A DNA stretch of 64,000 bases. It comes from Bradyrhizobium arachidis (lineage in GTDB: Bacteria; Pseudomonadota; Alphaproteobacteria; Rhizobiales; Xanthobacteraceae). The stretch covers positions 8,432,001 through 8,496,000 of the forward strand of contig NZ_CP030050.1 of NCBI RefSeq assembly GCF_015291705.1. Reading direction: 5' to 3'. Shown here piece by piece: positions 45,544 through 54,197 of the stretch (positions are counted from its first letter, which is position 1; the number at the start of each line of letters is the position of its first letter). The notes beneath the pieces are model-generated. The model searched no databases and was not told where the DNA came from. It saw only the letters and a list, made by a program, of their open reading frames with translations. The position numbers and the translations under genes were made by a program.

Positions 45544-45896
45544 CCGATTTCCCCTCCTCGGGAGCTCGGCTCGCACTCGTAACTAGGACTAATTCCGCGC
45601 TGGTGATCTATCTGTTGCGCAAAAGCATTAAGCGCCCATTAAGCGCGCCGCTGTCCGGCCCATGTCCGGATGGCCGGACTGGATCAGGTTCCAGACGAGA
45701 AAGGCCGATGGTGAGAGCAATCATGGCCGATTTGGTCCGCTCTTGGACCCTTCTGCAACTTGCGAGTTTGTCTGAAGGTTTGCGCTACCAAACGCTGTCG
45801 ATCGCCGACTTAGGGCCTTCAGGCACGAGACGCAACGAAGGCAATTGGGCTCGAACAGAATCGCCGGGGATCAACGGAGCTGACCAACATTCGGCC

Positions 45897-45933
45897 GCTC
45901 ATAACGGTCGGGTCACAGGTTCGAGTCCTGCCG
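45897..45933 (+). repeat. Decayed tRNA(CAU) attachment core, copy 5
   Basis: GCTCATAACGGTCGGGTCACAGG and the following TTCGAGTCCTGCCG match the first 37 bases of the core with several changes, and the acceptor end is lost. It runs straight into the direct repeat. Confidence 0.65.
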
Positions 45934-45937
45934 CTAT

Positions 45938-46012
45938 CACGGTGACAGTGCATTCAACGGCTCGGCCGTCTTCACAGCTCCAAAGGCTCGTGAATTGAGT
46001 CCGCTGCCATCG
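45938..46012. repeat. Direct repeat flanking the secretion locus, right copy
   Basis: Pairs with 37266-37345. Shared blocks are ACGGTGACAG, GGCCGT, AAGGCTC and TGAAT in the same order and orientation. Confidence 0.6.
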
Positions 46013-46037
46013 TAACCCGCTCCACTACGTCCGCCGT

Positions 46038-46304
46038 TCAGCATATCATCGGATTATCCCCGTGGTCGCAAACGCCGCCCGGCTGCTCCGAGGGCGCCGG
46101 CGCAAATGCGTGGTAGGCCGGCGTCGCGATCGACCGGTCGCCCTCGATGCGAGAGCTGCCGGACCCCACGCTGTGCTCGGCGTGTCGATCGCCGGCGCGG
46201 TGCTCGCGTGCCTGGAGCGGCGTGCCAGAGATTGCGGTGATGACCAGTCCGGTCAACAGGGCCTTGAACAGCACCGACCCCACGGGATTTTTGAATGATG
46301 TCAT
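46038..46304 (-). CDS. Small secreted protein
   Basis: 88 residues from ATG 46304 (MTSFKNPVGSVLFKALLTGL). A signal peptide ends near GTPLQA; the mature part is His/Arg-rich and closes with GVCDHGDNPMIC, a cysteine-containing tail I associate with small Bradyrhizobium exported proteins. Function unknown. Confidence 0.55.
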   Translation of the reverse strand: MTSFKNPVGSVLFKALLTGLVITAISGTPLQAREHRAGDRHAEHSVGSGSSRIEGDRSIATPAYHAFAPAPSEQPGGVCDHGDNPMIC

Positions 46305-46363
46305 CGTGGCTACTCCTTCTCGATTGGGTGATCTCCCGCAAGGCAAGAGATCCAATCCACCCC

Positions 46364-46467
46364 TAAAGCGCGATGAGATCAGGATGAATCATCATCGCGC
46401 TTGGGGTTGTTGTTTGCGCATGATCTTTTCGGAAAACCGCTGCGCAGTTTTCCGGATCATGCTTTAG
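46364..46467. repeat. Dispersed double-hairpin repeat, copy 2
   Basis: Same layout as 36340-36440: AAAGCGCGATGA/TCATCGCGCTT followed by GCATGATC/GATCATGC, with a few substitutions. Confidence 0.75.
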
Positions 46468-46670
46468 ACGTGCGTAGCCCGGTGCTTATTCCCAACTCAC
46501 GAAGTCGTTTTCGATTTGGCTGAGGCGCGTGCAATCGTCGCAAATGCGAGCCGGAAGGCGGATTCGACGGCCCAGCATCGAACGTGACCAAGAATTCAGT
46601 CGGGCCGCTCGTGACCTCTGCTCCGAACAGGGCTGCAGGCGATCACGGAGCGTTCAACCCGCATCAGCTT

Positions 46671-46711
46671 CACACCAGCTTCGCGCCAGAAACTGCCGCA
46701 ACGGGACGCTA
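46671..46711 (+). repeat. Possible remnant of the attachment-site arm
   Basis: CACACCAGCTTCGCGCCAG resembles the arm of attachment copies 1, 2 and 4 (CGCACCAGTTTCGCACCAG; 16 of 19 positions). No core follows 103 bp downstream, so it is decayed or coincidental. Confidence 0.35.
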
Positions 46712-46782
46712 CGGCCGTACTCGGTGGATTCCGCGCACATAGCGCGGTCAGCAATTTTTACCTGGTTCCTTCTGGTCACCAC

Positions 46783-49700
46783 ATGAATCGCCAAGAGCGC
46801 CGGGCTGCGGCCAAGCAACAGTCCAAAACGGTCGCACCACGAGCCTTGCCGCAGTACTTTGAGGCCTTGAAGCAGGGCCAATCGCTGTTTCATCTCGGCC
46901 GCTACGCCGAAGCGCTGGAATGCTTCGACCTGTTCGAGCGGCACAATCCTGGCATCGCGCCGCTGTATCAGACGCGCGGGCTTTGCCTGCAGCGGCTGGG
47001 CCGGTTCGCGGAGGCGCAGGCCGATTTCGAGCGGTCGATTGCGCTCGCCCCCCTCGAGGCGGAGACGCACAAGAACCTCGGCACTCTTCATTCGCGGCTG
47101 GGCCGAATGGAGCAGGCCTTTGCCTGCATCGATCGCGCAATCGCGCTTCGTCCGAATTTCCCCGCAGCGCTGACCGAAAAGGCGCGGGCGCTGTGGAGCA
47201 TGCAATTGCTGGACGAAGCTTTCGCGGCACTCGGCGCGGCGCTTTCGGCCGATCCGGTCAATGCGCACACGATCTGGCATCTCGCGCTGCTCCAGATGCT
47301 GACCGGAGATTTCGAGCGGGGCCTGTTGGGACGCGAGGCGCGCTGGAAAGCCTCGCTCGGCCTCGTCGATCGCGGCTTTTCCGCACCGCTCTGGCTTGGT
47401 GACACGCCGATCGCAGGCAAGACCATGCTGCTGCATGCCGACGAGGGATTCGGCGATTCGATCCAGTTCGCGCGCTATGCGCCGATGGTGGCCGCACTCG
47501 GGGCTCAGGTCATCCTGGAGGTGCCGCCGCCGATCCAGCCGCTTCTGCAAGGCATCAGCGGTGTCGCAGCATGTATCGGCCGATCGGCCGCGGCTTCGAC
47601 CGCGTTCGACCTGCACTGTCCGCTTGGAAGCCTGCCGCTGGCGCTCGCAACGCGGCTCGACACGGTTCCGTTCGCGGACGGTTACCTTCCTGCCCCGCCG
47701 GCGGCGCGGGTGAGGGCGTGGGAAGACCGGCTTGGCGCCCGCGATCGCCTCCGCGTCGGCCTCGTCTGGTCGGGCAATCCGGATCACAACAACGATCACA
47801 ATCGATCGATCGCGTTCAACACGCTCGCGCCCCTGCTCGACTGCGACGTCCAGTTCGTCTCGCTGCAAAAAGGCGTCCGGGATCAGGACCGGGCCTTCCT
47901 CGCCGAACGCGGTGATATCGTTGACCTGACGGATCATCTCACGGATTTCAGCGAAACCGCGGCGCTGATCGGCTGTCTCGACCTGGTGATCGCAGTCGAC
48001 ACCAGCGTCGCTCACCTCGCCGGCGCGCTGGGCGCGCCGGTCTGGACTATGCTGCCCTTCAACCCGGACTGGCGCTGGTTGCTCCATCGCGACGACAGCC
48101 CGTGGTACCGGTCGATGCGGCTGTTCCGACAGCCGAAGCGGGACGACTGGGCCAGCGTCGTGGACTGCGTTCGACGCGAGCTCGATGGGCTGGTTTCCGA
48201 ATGGCGGTCGGGAGCACGGCAACTCCAGAGCAAGGCCCCGATCGCCAAACCGCTGGATGCAGTCGTCGCGAACTACCTCGGCCATATGCACCGGCAACAC
48301 GGGCGCACGGACGAGGCTGTGCTGCACTTCCAGCGGGCATTACAGCTGTATCCGCAATATCTGGAAGCGGCGAACAGCTGCGGACGCCTGTTGTTCAGTC
48401 TCGGACGGTATGCGGAAGCGCTCGAATGCCTTGATGTAGCCGGGAAGCCGGACCCAAATTTCGCACTCCTGCATCAAATTCGCGGCGATTGCCTCCAGGA
48501 GATGAAGCGGTTCGAGGAAGCGGAGGCCGCCTACGAGATGTCCATTGCGCTCGACCCCAGCCTGGCGGACACGCACAACAAATTTGGCGTGCTTCATGTG
48601 AAGCTCGGCCGAATGGACCAGGCCTTGGCGTGTTTCGATCGGGCGCTCGAGCTTCAACCGGCTTTTTCCGGAGCCCTTTCCAACCGGGCCTTGGTATTGC
48701 TGAATCTGCAATTGCTGGATGAAGCTTTCGCGACCTTTGGCAGATCGCTGACGGTCGACCCGGGCAATGCGGTGGCGACCTACAATCTTGCGACACTACA
48801 GTTGCTGACGGGGGACTTCGAGCAAGGCTGGCTTGGACGCGAAGCGCGCTGGAAACTTCCTGTCGGTTTGCTCAATCGTGGTTTTTCCCAACCTGTTTGG
48901 CTTGGCGACCAACCGATCGAAGGCAAGACCATATTGCTTCATGCCGACGAGGGATTCGGCGACGCAATCCAGTTTGCGCGCTATGTCCCCATGGTGGCCG
49001 CGCTCGGAGCACGGGTCATCCTGGAGGTCCAGGCTCCGATCCAGCAGCTGCTGGCCGAGGTCTCCGGGGTCGCAATGTGTGTCGGCCGACCGTCCGCGGC
49101 GTCGCTGCCGTTCGACCTCCACTGTCCCCTGGGAACCCTGCCGTTGGCGCTCAAGACACGGCTCGATACGATCCCGAGCCCGGAGCCGTACCTTCCTGGG
49201 CCCCCCGTGGCGCGCGTGAAAGCGTGGGAAGACCGGCTTGGCGGGCGCGACCGCTTTCGCGTCGGTCTCGTCTGGTCGGGCAATCCGGCGCACAAGAACG
49301 ATCACGACCGATCGATCACACTCGAGACGCTTGCTCCCCTCCTCGATTGCGACGTTCAGATCGTCAGCTTGCAGAAGGGCCCCCGGGATCGGGACAAGGC
49401 CTTCCTCGACGAACGTCCTGATATCGTCGACCTCACGGATCATCTCACGGATTTTTGTGACACGGCGGCGCTGATCGGCTGTCTCGATCTGGTGATTACG
49501 GTGGACACCAGCGTCGCTCACCTCGCCGGCGCGCTTGGCGCGCCGGTCTGGACCATGCTGCCTTTCAACCCGGACTGGCGCTGGCTGCTCCACCGCGACG
49601 ACAGCCCGTGGTACCGCTCGATGCGGCTGTTCCGGCAGCCGAAACGAGACGACTGGGCCAGCGTCGTGGACAGCGTTCGGCGCGAACTGGAGCACCTGGC

Positions 49701-49806
49701 GTCCGCGTGGCGCAGCCGCGACGTAGCGAACGACGAAGGGCTGGCTGCACGCGCAGCCCTCAGCCCTCCACCCGGTACAGCCGCCACCGCTCCGGCACGC
49801 CCTTGA
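46783..49806 (+). CDS. Tandemly duplicated TPR plus GT9-like glycosyltransferase protein
   Basis: 1007 residues made of two near-identical halves of about 500 residues. Each half has TPR repeats (FHLGRYAEALECFD, LGRMEQAFACIDRAI) followed by a glycosyltransferase-9/heptosyltransferase-like domain (HADEGFGDSIQFARY, RVGLVWSGNP, AVDTSVAHLAGALGAPVWTM). The DNA offset between halves is exactly 1506 bases at two anchors. Proteins with one unit are common; here an in-frame duplication fused two. A role in protein or cell-surface glycosylation is plausible. The 3' end overlaps the convergent cyclase gene by 47 bases. Confidence 0.8.
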   Translation: MNRQERRAAAKQQSKTVAPRALPQYFEALKQGQSLFHLGRYAEALECFDLFERHNPGIAPLYQTRGLCLQRLGRFAEAQADFERSIALAPLEAETHKNLGTLHSRLGRMEQAFACIDRAIALRPNFPAALTEKARALWSMQLLDEAFAALGAALSADPVNAHTIWHLALLQMLTGDFERGLLGREARWKASLGLVDRGFSAPLWLGDTPIAGKTMLLHADEGFGDSIQFARYAPMVAALGAQVILEVPPPIQPLLQGISGVAACIGRSAAASTAFDLHCPLGSLPLALATRLDTVPFADGYLPAPPAARVRAWEDRLGARDRLRVGLVWSGNPDHNNDHNRSIAFNTLAPLLDCDVQFVSLQKGVRDQDRAFLAERGDIVDLTDHLTDFSETAALIGCLDLVIAVDTSVAHLAGALGAPVWTMLPFNPDWRWLLHRDDSPWYRSMRLFRQPKRDDWASVVDCVRRELDGLVSEWRSGARQLQSKAPIAKPLDAVVANYLGHMHRQHGRTDEAVLHFQRALQLYPQYLEAANSCGRLLFSLGRYAEALECLDVAGKPDPNFALLHQIRGDCLQEMKRFEEAEAAYEMSIALDPSLADTHNKFGVLHVKLGRMDQALACFDRALELQPAFSGALSNRALVLLNLQLLDEAFATFGRSLTVDPGNAVATYNLATLQLLTGDFEQGWLGREARWKLPVGLLNRGFSQPVWLGDQPIEGKTILLHADEGFGDAIQFARYVPMVAALGARVILEVQAPIQQLLAEVSGVAMCVGRPSAASLPFDLHCPLGTLPLALKTRLDTIPSPEPYLPGPPVARVKAWEDRLGGRDRFRVGLVWSGNPAHKNDHDRSITLETLAPLLDCDVQIVSLQKGPRDRDKAFLDERPDIVDLTDHLTDFCDTAALIGCLDLVITVDTSVAHLAGALGAPVWTMLPFNPDWRWLLHRDDSPWYRSMRLFRQPKRDDWASVVDSVRRELEHLASAWRSRDVANDEGLAARAALSPPPGTAATAPARP

Positions 49807-50563
49807 GCTGATGGCTGCCATGATCCCTGAAGCGGATCGTGGACGGCGTCTTCATCAGGTCCTTGACCGCGCTCGACACCAGGACTTCGCCGGCGCGCGC
49901 CTTGGCCGCGACGCGCGTGCCGATGTGGAAGGCGAGACCGACCATCTCGCCGCCGCTGATGGTGTACTCGCCGGCATGCAGCCCCACCCTGATCTCGAGG
50001 CCCAGCGTGCGCACGGCCCTCTGGATCGCGGTCGCGCAATTGATGCCGGCGGCCGGCGCCTTGAAGGTCGCGAGCACGCCGTCTCCGGTCGTCGTCACCT
50101 CCTTGCCGCGCGAGCTCTTCAGCTCCTTGCGCACCGCGGCGTAATAGTGGCCCATCACCTTGGTCCAGCGGGCATCGCCGAGCTTTGCTGCTTTCGCGGT
50201 TGAGCCGACGATGTCGACGATCAGGATGGTGGCGAGCGCCTGCTTGAGCTCGGGGCTGGACGCGGCCGATCGGGGACGGTTCGTGATGGACCCGCTGAGC
50301 GGCTCATAGCGATGGCTGCGGCGCCGCGCGATCGCGGATTTCGCGTAATCCTGGGCGCGCTCTGCGCTGCCGCAACGGACCGTCTTCTCCTGCGGCGTAC
50401 GGCTCCAGTAGACCTTGCGCCCCTTGCCAGCGCCGTCCACCTCCACCGCGCCCCATTTCAGGAAGATCATCGAGCCGACGCGCCTGACACACCACGCCTT
50501 CGACGTGTACCCGGAGACGTTCGACTGATGGAGACCGATGCGAAGGAATTTTGGCATGACCAT
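49760..50563 (-). CDS. Class III adenylate/guanylate cyclase with N-terminal WGR-like domain
   Basis: 267 residues. The first 75 residues look like a WGR domain (AWCVRRVGSMIFLKWGAVEV, GKGRKVYWSR, SAERAQDYAKS). A class III cyclase domain begins at about 105: the metal Asp residues are in LIVDIVGST and TTGDGVLATF, then IRVGLHAGE and FHIGTRVAAKA. Catalytic residues appear intact, so cAMP or cGMP synthesis is likely. WGR domains elsewhere bind nucleic acids or DNA ends (for example in PARPs), so fusion to a cyclase is unusual. It is convergent with the TPR/GT9 gene. Confidence 0.78.
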   Translation of the reverse strand: MVMPKFLRIGLHQSNVSGYTSKAWCVRRVGSMIFLKWGAVEVDGAGKGRKVYWSRTPQEKTVRCGSAERAQDYAKSAIARRRSHRYEPLSGSITNRPRSAASSPELKQALATILIVDIVGSTAKAAKLGDARWTKVMGHYYAAVRKELKSSRGKEVTTTGDGVLATFKAPAAGINCATAIQRAVRTLGLEIRVGLHAGEYTISGGEMVGLAFHIGTRVAAKARAGEVLVSSAVKDLMKTPSTIRFRDHGSHQLKGVPERWRLYRVEG

Positions 50564-50666
50564 GCGGCCGATCGCAGGAACGTCTGGCTGACCTGGGCCA
50601 AAACGTAATCGGACATTGCCGCGTTGGCAACGGTGCTTGCCGGCACGCTGCTCGGGTCTCCGCAGC

Positions 50667-50879
50667 CTAGGCTCCCTTGCCGTCGCCTCGCCCGCCGATC
50701 GTGCAGCGCCAGGCGGCCAGGCGTTCGGCCGGGTGCTGCGCCATCCATTCGGCGAGCTGCGGCGCGCCCATCAGGCAGGACTGCATCGTCACATCGGCGA
50801 AGTCCGAGGTCGTGACGATCTGTTCATGGCAGTCCGCCGGAGAGGCAAGACGACAGAGCACGGCAATGATCCGGATCAT
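50667..50879 (-). CDS. Small conserved-type hypothetical protein
   Basis: 70 residues with three cysteines and segments (LASPADC, SCLMGAP, HPAERLAAWRCTIGGR) that look like a conserved small Bradyrhizobium protein. It may have a weak export signal at its start. It lies next to another small gene (50881-51105) in the same direction. Function unknown. Confidence 0.55.
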   Translation of the reverse strand: MIRIIAVLCRLASPADCHEQIVTTSDFADVTMQSCLMGAPQLAEWMAQHPAERLAAWRCTIGGRGDGKGA

Positions 50880-50880
50880 C

Positions 50881-51105
50881 TCACGCGAGCTCCTTCGACC
50901 AGTCGTACCCGCTTCTGGCGGCCGAGCGCGTCACCGGCCGCGCTGCATCGGCGGTCGAAGCCTTTTCGGCGCGGCGCTGATAATCCTCGGCCAGCATCTT
51001 CAGCCGTGCCGCAACCGCATCGTCAGTCATGCTGCGGGCCGCGCGGAGCAGGCTCTGCGCCGTTTCCATATATTCCTTGCCTCGTCGTGACATCTGGAGC
51101 GTCAT
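50881..51105 (-). CDS. Small helical hypothetical protein
   Basis: 74 residues, charged and predicted helical (RGKEYMETAQSLLRAARSMT, RLKMLAEDYQRRAEKA). There is no membrane segment. It follows the cysteine-rich small gene with a short overlap and precedes 50667-50879, so the three may form an operon. Function unknown. Confidence 0.55.
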   Translation of the reverse strand: MTLQMSRRGKEYMETAQSLLRAARSMTDDAVAARLKMLAEDYQRRAEKASTADAARPVTRSAARSGYDWSKELA

Positions 51106-51320
51106 GGGATCCTCATAGGGTTTTCTGCAGGCCTGCCGAAGGCGATCGGGAAACGGCCCACCCAGTTTCGATCATCCTGACGGCGCGCCGCGAAACGTTC
51201 GACGCACCTCTTCGAGCAAAGAGGCCTGTGCCACGCGTAGTACCGGACGAGGCCGAATTTGCCGTCGCAGACTGCGCATCGCCCGGTTCGACTGTGAAGG
51301 GTTTCGGAGCAGGTTGGCAT
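51102..51320 (-). CDS. Small four-cysteine, probable zinc-binding protein
   Basis: 72 residues from ATG 51320, with GAGGAGG seven bases upstream; the frame opens earlier at 51386. A CAVCDG motif and a CSKRC motif about 20 residues later form a plausible zinc ribbon. A basic region follows (VERFAARRQDDRNW). It could bind nucleic acid; no target is known. Confidence 0.55.
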   Translation of the reverse strand: MPTCSETLHSRTGRCAVCDGKFGLVRYYAWHRPLCSKRCVERFAARRQDDRNWVGRFPIAFGRPAENPMRIP

Positions 51321-51629
51321 TGAAGCCTCCTCTGTTGTCACGCCGGATGTCGCCAACGAAACCACCTTAGGAGTCCTGCGCGGCAATCTCTTTCAACCGG
51401 GCCTCTCCATTTGCCCATCCGCACGACGTGCCGCCTCGCTGATGAAGGGCGAGCCGTGCAAGCGTGCGTTTGCGCAACCGGCAGAGCAGAAAACGCCCGG
51501 CGTCCGGATTTTCGTTCGATCTCGGAAAATGCCGCGACAAGGCAGGCCTGATCGCGGGCGCAGGCATTCAAGCCGGCCCTGACCGAACATGAAGATAAGT
51601 GAACGAGGACCGGCCCGACCTCGCGCGTG
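51321..51629. other. Gap without a supported gene
   Basis: About 310 bases with only overlapping low-quality minus-strand frames. One of them encodes GVFCSAGCANARLHGSP, faintly like a cysteine-rich small protein, but there is no ribosome site and competing frames make it unconvincing. Confidence 0.35.
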
Positions 51630-52823
51630 TCAGCCGGGAAACGCGAACAGCTCGATCGGATCGCTGAAGCCGCGCACCTCGTATTTGCCGACGCGCTCCA
51701 GCTCGAATTTCGGCTGGACCAGCTCGGCGAAGTCGCGCGAGAGCAGCACGCTTCGCCCGATCTGCTTGGTCAGCGCTTCCAGGCGCGAGGCCATGTTGAC
51801 GGCGGGGCCGATCACGGTGAAGTCGAGCCGGCTCATTGATCCGATATTGCCGTACATGACATCGCCGACATGGACGCCGATACCGTAGTTCAGCGGCGCG
51901 CGGCCGGTGCCGTTGTTGCGCGCGTTCAGCGCGGCCATGGCGTCGCGGGCTTCGTTGACGGCATGCAGCAGGTTGGCGCAGGCACCAGGCTGGCTGAGCG
52001 GGAAGATCGCGAGCAGGCCGTCGCCGATGAATTTCAGGATCTCGCCGCCGTGCTTGGCGATCGGCTCGGACATCGCGTCGAAATAATCGTTGAGGAGGTC
52101 GATGACGTCGTCGCGCGGCCAATTGTCGGAGATCTTGGTGAAATCCCGCAAGTCGCAGATCATGATCGCGGCGCGCACCGTGGTGCCGGTGCCGCGCCTG
52201 GTGGCACCGGCAAGGATCAGCTCGCCGGCATGGGAACCGACATAGGTCTCGAGCAGCGTTCGCGCCAGGCGGTTCTTGATGCGGATCTCGCTGACCAGCG
52301 CCAGCACCGGCAACACATTCTTCAAGGCCGCGACATGCGCGTCGTCGAATCCGCCGGGCCGGTCGGTCGCGAAGGTGACGAAATGTCGCTTGCCAAGGGT
52401 GTGATGGAGCGGCCAGACGACATAATCGGTCAGGCCCTTCGCGCGCATCTCGTCATAGATCGCATGCTTGCGGCCGAGCGACGGATCGCCCTCGAGCCTT
52501 TCGCGTAGCTCGGTCGCGCCGTCGATCATTTCATTGATGGGGCTACCGATGAACTCGGATCGCTCGACGACGTCGAAGTCCACCCGCGTGATCGTCGCCT
52601 CACGCATGCCGTCCGACCACAGGAAGCCGGCGCCGAGCCATTGCGGATGCTGGATCCGGACGTGCATCGTCGCCCGCTTGAGCGGAATGCCCGCCTGCTG
52701 CAGGCGGATGCACATCTCGGCGAAGATGTTGTCGATAAAGCGCTGGTCGCGCGTGCCGTTGATCAGCCAGTCGACGACGCCGTCGGACAGCGTGGCGGAG
52801 GGTTTTGTGTCTGGCGCGCTCAT
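51630..52823 (-). CDS. Class III adenylate/guanylate cyclase
   Basis: 397 residues from ATG 52823 (MSAPDTKPSATLSDG) with GGGCAGG just upstream; the frame opens earlier at 52967. An N-terminal sensor-like domain of about 210 residues (IFAEMCIRLQQAGIPLKRAT and following) precedes a class III cyclase domain. Metal Asp residues are in ICDLRDFTKIS and FIGDGLLAIF, with NMASRLEALT after them. Residues look catalytic. It is cytoplasmic with no membrane segment. Together with the WGR cyclase 1.1 kb away, the region has two separate cyclic-nucleotide sources. Confidence 0.86.
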   Translation of the reverse strand: MSAPDTKPSATLSDGVVDWLINGTRDQRFIDNIFAEMCIRLQQAGIPLKRATMHVRIQHPQWLGAGFLWSDGMREATITRVDFDVVERSEFIGSPINEMIDGATELRERLEGDPSLGRKHAIYDEMRAKGLTDYVVWPLHHTLGKRHFVTFATDRPGGFDDAHVAALKNVLPVLALVSEIRIKNRLARTLLETYVGSHAGELILAGATRRGTGTTVRAAIMICDLRDFTKISDNWPRDDVIDLLNDYFDAMSEPIAKHGGEILKFIGDGLLAIFPLSQPGACANLLHAVNEARDAMAALNARNNGTGRAPLNYGIGVHVGDVMYGNIGSMSRLDFTVIGPAVNMASRLEALTKQIGRSVLLSRDFAELVQPKFELERVGKYEVRGFSDPIELFAFPG

Positions 52824-52932
52824 ATCCTGCCCTTCGCGGCGATCCTGCATCAGGGCAGATATCGTGCTCCGGCGACGCGGCGTCAACCTGGCCAGTTGCG
52901 TAGATTGTACGCAGCGGCCGGGGGCTGGCCGT

Positions 52933-53517
52933 TCAGCCGACGAGCTGGATCGACGCCAGCACCGCAAGTCCCGACACGAAGGCCAGCCCGGCCGCCCCGG
53001 TCAGCTCGACCTTCAGCGTGCAACCGCCGGGGATGACAAAATCCTCGCTATTGAGGCGAATGCCGCAATCGCCGGAAACCGCGTAAACCAGATGCGTGCC
53101 GGCGGCAAGCTCGCGTTCGCCGGGTTCCCTGAGCGCCACAAGCGCGATCTCCGCCGCACCGCGCCGCGCCATCAGATTGACGACTTCGACGGGCCCTGCC
53201 TCGAGCGCGGTGACGATCTCGAGCTCACCGGCGAAGCGCACGGTCGTGAAGGGTTCACGCTCGTCGAACTCCTGCCCCGGTGCTTTCAGCACCAGGCCGC
53301 GTCCGGCGACCACCATCTGCAAGCGGTCGATGCCGGGCATGTAGGAGAAGGGACCGGGCGCCACGATCGGCGTCGAGGCGAAGCGCCACAGCAGGCTGCT
53401 CCAATCCTTCACCGGCGCGTCGGTGCGGTGCGCCCCCGCGATGTCGGTGAAGATGCCGCCGCCGTTCTTCCAGGGCGAGCGGGTATAGTCTTCGGAGGTC
53501 AGCAGCGTGGTTTTCAT
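52933..53517 (-). CDS. hutD: HutD-family protein
   Basis: 194 residues of the HutD (DUF886) bicupin-like family: SPWKNGGGIFTDIA near the N-terminus and FSYMPGIDRLQMVVAGRG in the middle are typical. HutD accompanies histidine utilisation genes, where it is thought to limit flux, but no hut gene is in this window. It lies between the cyclase and the cytochrome gene as a single transcription unit. Confidence 0.82.
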   Translation of the reverse strand: MKTTLLTSEDYTRSPWKNGGGIFTDIAGAHRTDAPVKDWSSLLWRFASTPIVAPGPFSYMPGIDRLQMVVAGRGLVLKAPGQEFDEREPFTTVRFAGELEIVTALEAGPVEVVNLMARRGAAEIALVALREPGERELAAGTHLVYAVSGDCGIRLNSEDFVIPGGCTLKVELTGAAGLAFVSGLAVLASIQLVG

Positions 53518-53609
53518 GGGGTGAAGCTGTCTTGGAAAAGCGGGTAAGCCGATGTCATCCGCGCACCATGCGCGGTGAAACTCTCAACCCGCTATAGGCG
53601 CAACTCGCT

Positions 53610-54185
53610 CTACGGACAAGGCGCGCCTGCGCTGCCCCACTCCTCGATGAGCTTGCCGAGCTGCTCCGCCGAATAAGGCGGCCGTCGCTCCCGCTCCACC
53701 GTCCATGCCCAGCGCACCAGAGGCTCGGTCGTGACGTGATCAATGAGCTTGGCGATCGTCTCGCGATGGCCGTTGCTCTCGGGGTCCTTGAATTGCTTGC
53801 AGATCTCGGCACTCGACTTGCCGAACCACTGCATCTTGACCGGCGCGAGCTGCCACTCCGCCTCGCCCTTTGGGCTCGTGGCCCCCGGCGGACCGTGCGG
53901 CGTCGAAGAGTTTTGCTTCGAGTGGCACGTCGTGCAGGCGAGATAGTTGATGCCGTCGTCGCCGCCTTCGGCACTGATGCGCATGCCGTGCGGCCGCGGC
54001 GTGGCTCCGTATTCAGGCCCGGACCACATCGGCACACGATCGGGTCCGACGTGACAATTGGCGCAGCGCGGGTGCGAGAAGACCTCGTGGATCTTGCCCC
54101 AAAGCGCGAGGCCGGGCGCGGACTCCTCGGCCAGCGCCTGCGCGGGACCCGCAACGAGCAGGATGGCGAGCGCATAGCGGATCAT
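53610..54185 (-). CDS. Periplasmic c-type cytochrome, partner of the IorAB oxidoreductase
   Basis: 191 residues. A signal peptide (about 1-19) is followed by two CxxCH haem sites, CANCH at 41-45 and CTTCH at 84-88. It begins 12 bases after iorB on the same strand. It probably accepts electrons from the molybdenum hydroxylase. No copper or second domain is seen. Confidence 0.82.
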   Translation of the reverse strand: MIRYALAILLVAGPAQALAEESAPGLALWGKIHEVFSHPRCANCHVGPDRVPMWSGPEYGATPRPHGMRISAEGGDDGINYLACTTCHSKQNSSTPHGPPGATSPKGEAEWQLAPVKMQWFGKSSAEICKQFKDPESNGHRETIAKLIDHVTTEPLVRWAWTVERERRPPYSAEQLGKLIEEWGSAGAPCP

Positions 54186-54197
54186 CGGCCCCTCCCC

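Larger units (their letters stand above)
45544..46037. other. Non-coding stretch holding attachment and repeat remnants
   Basis: No gene seen in about 490 bases. It contains a decayed tRNA attachment core (45897-45933) joined to the right copy of the direct repeat (45938-46012). The open frames here are low-quality. Confidence 0.5.
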
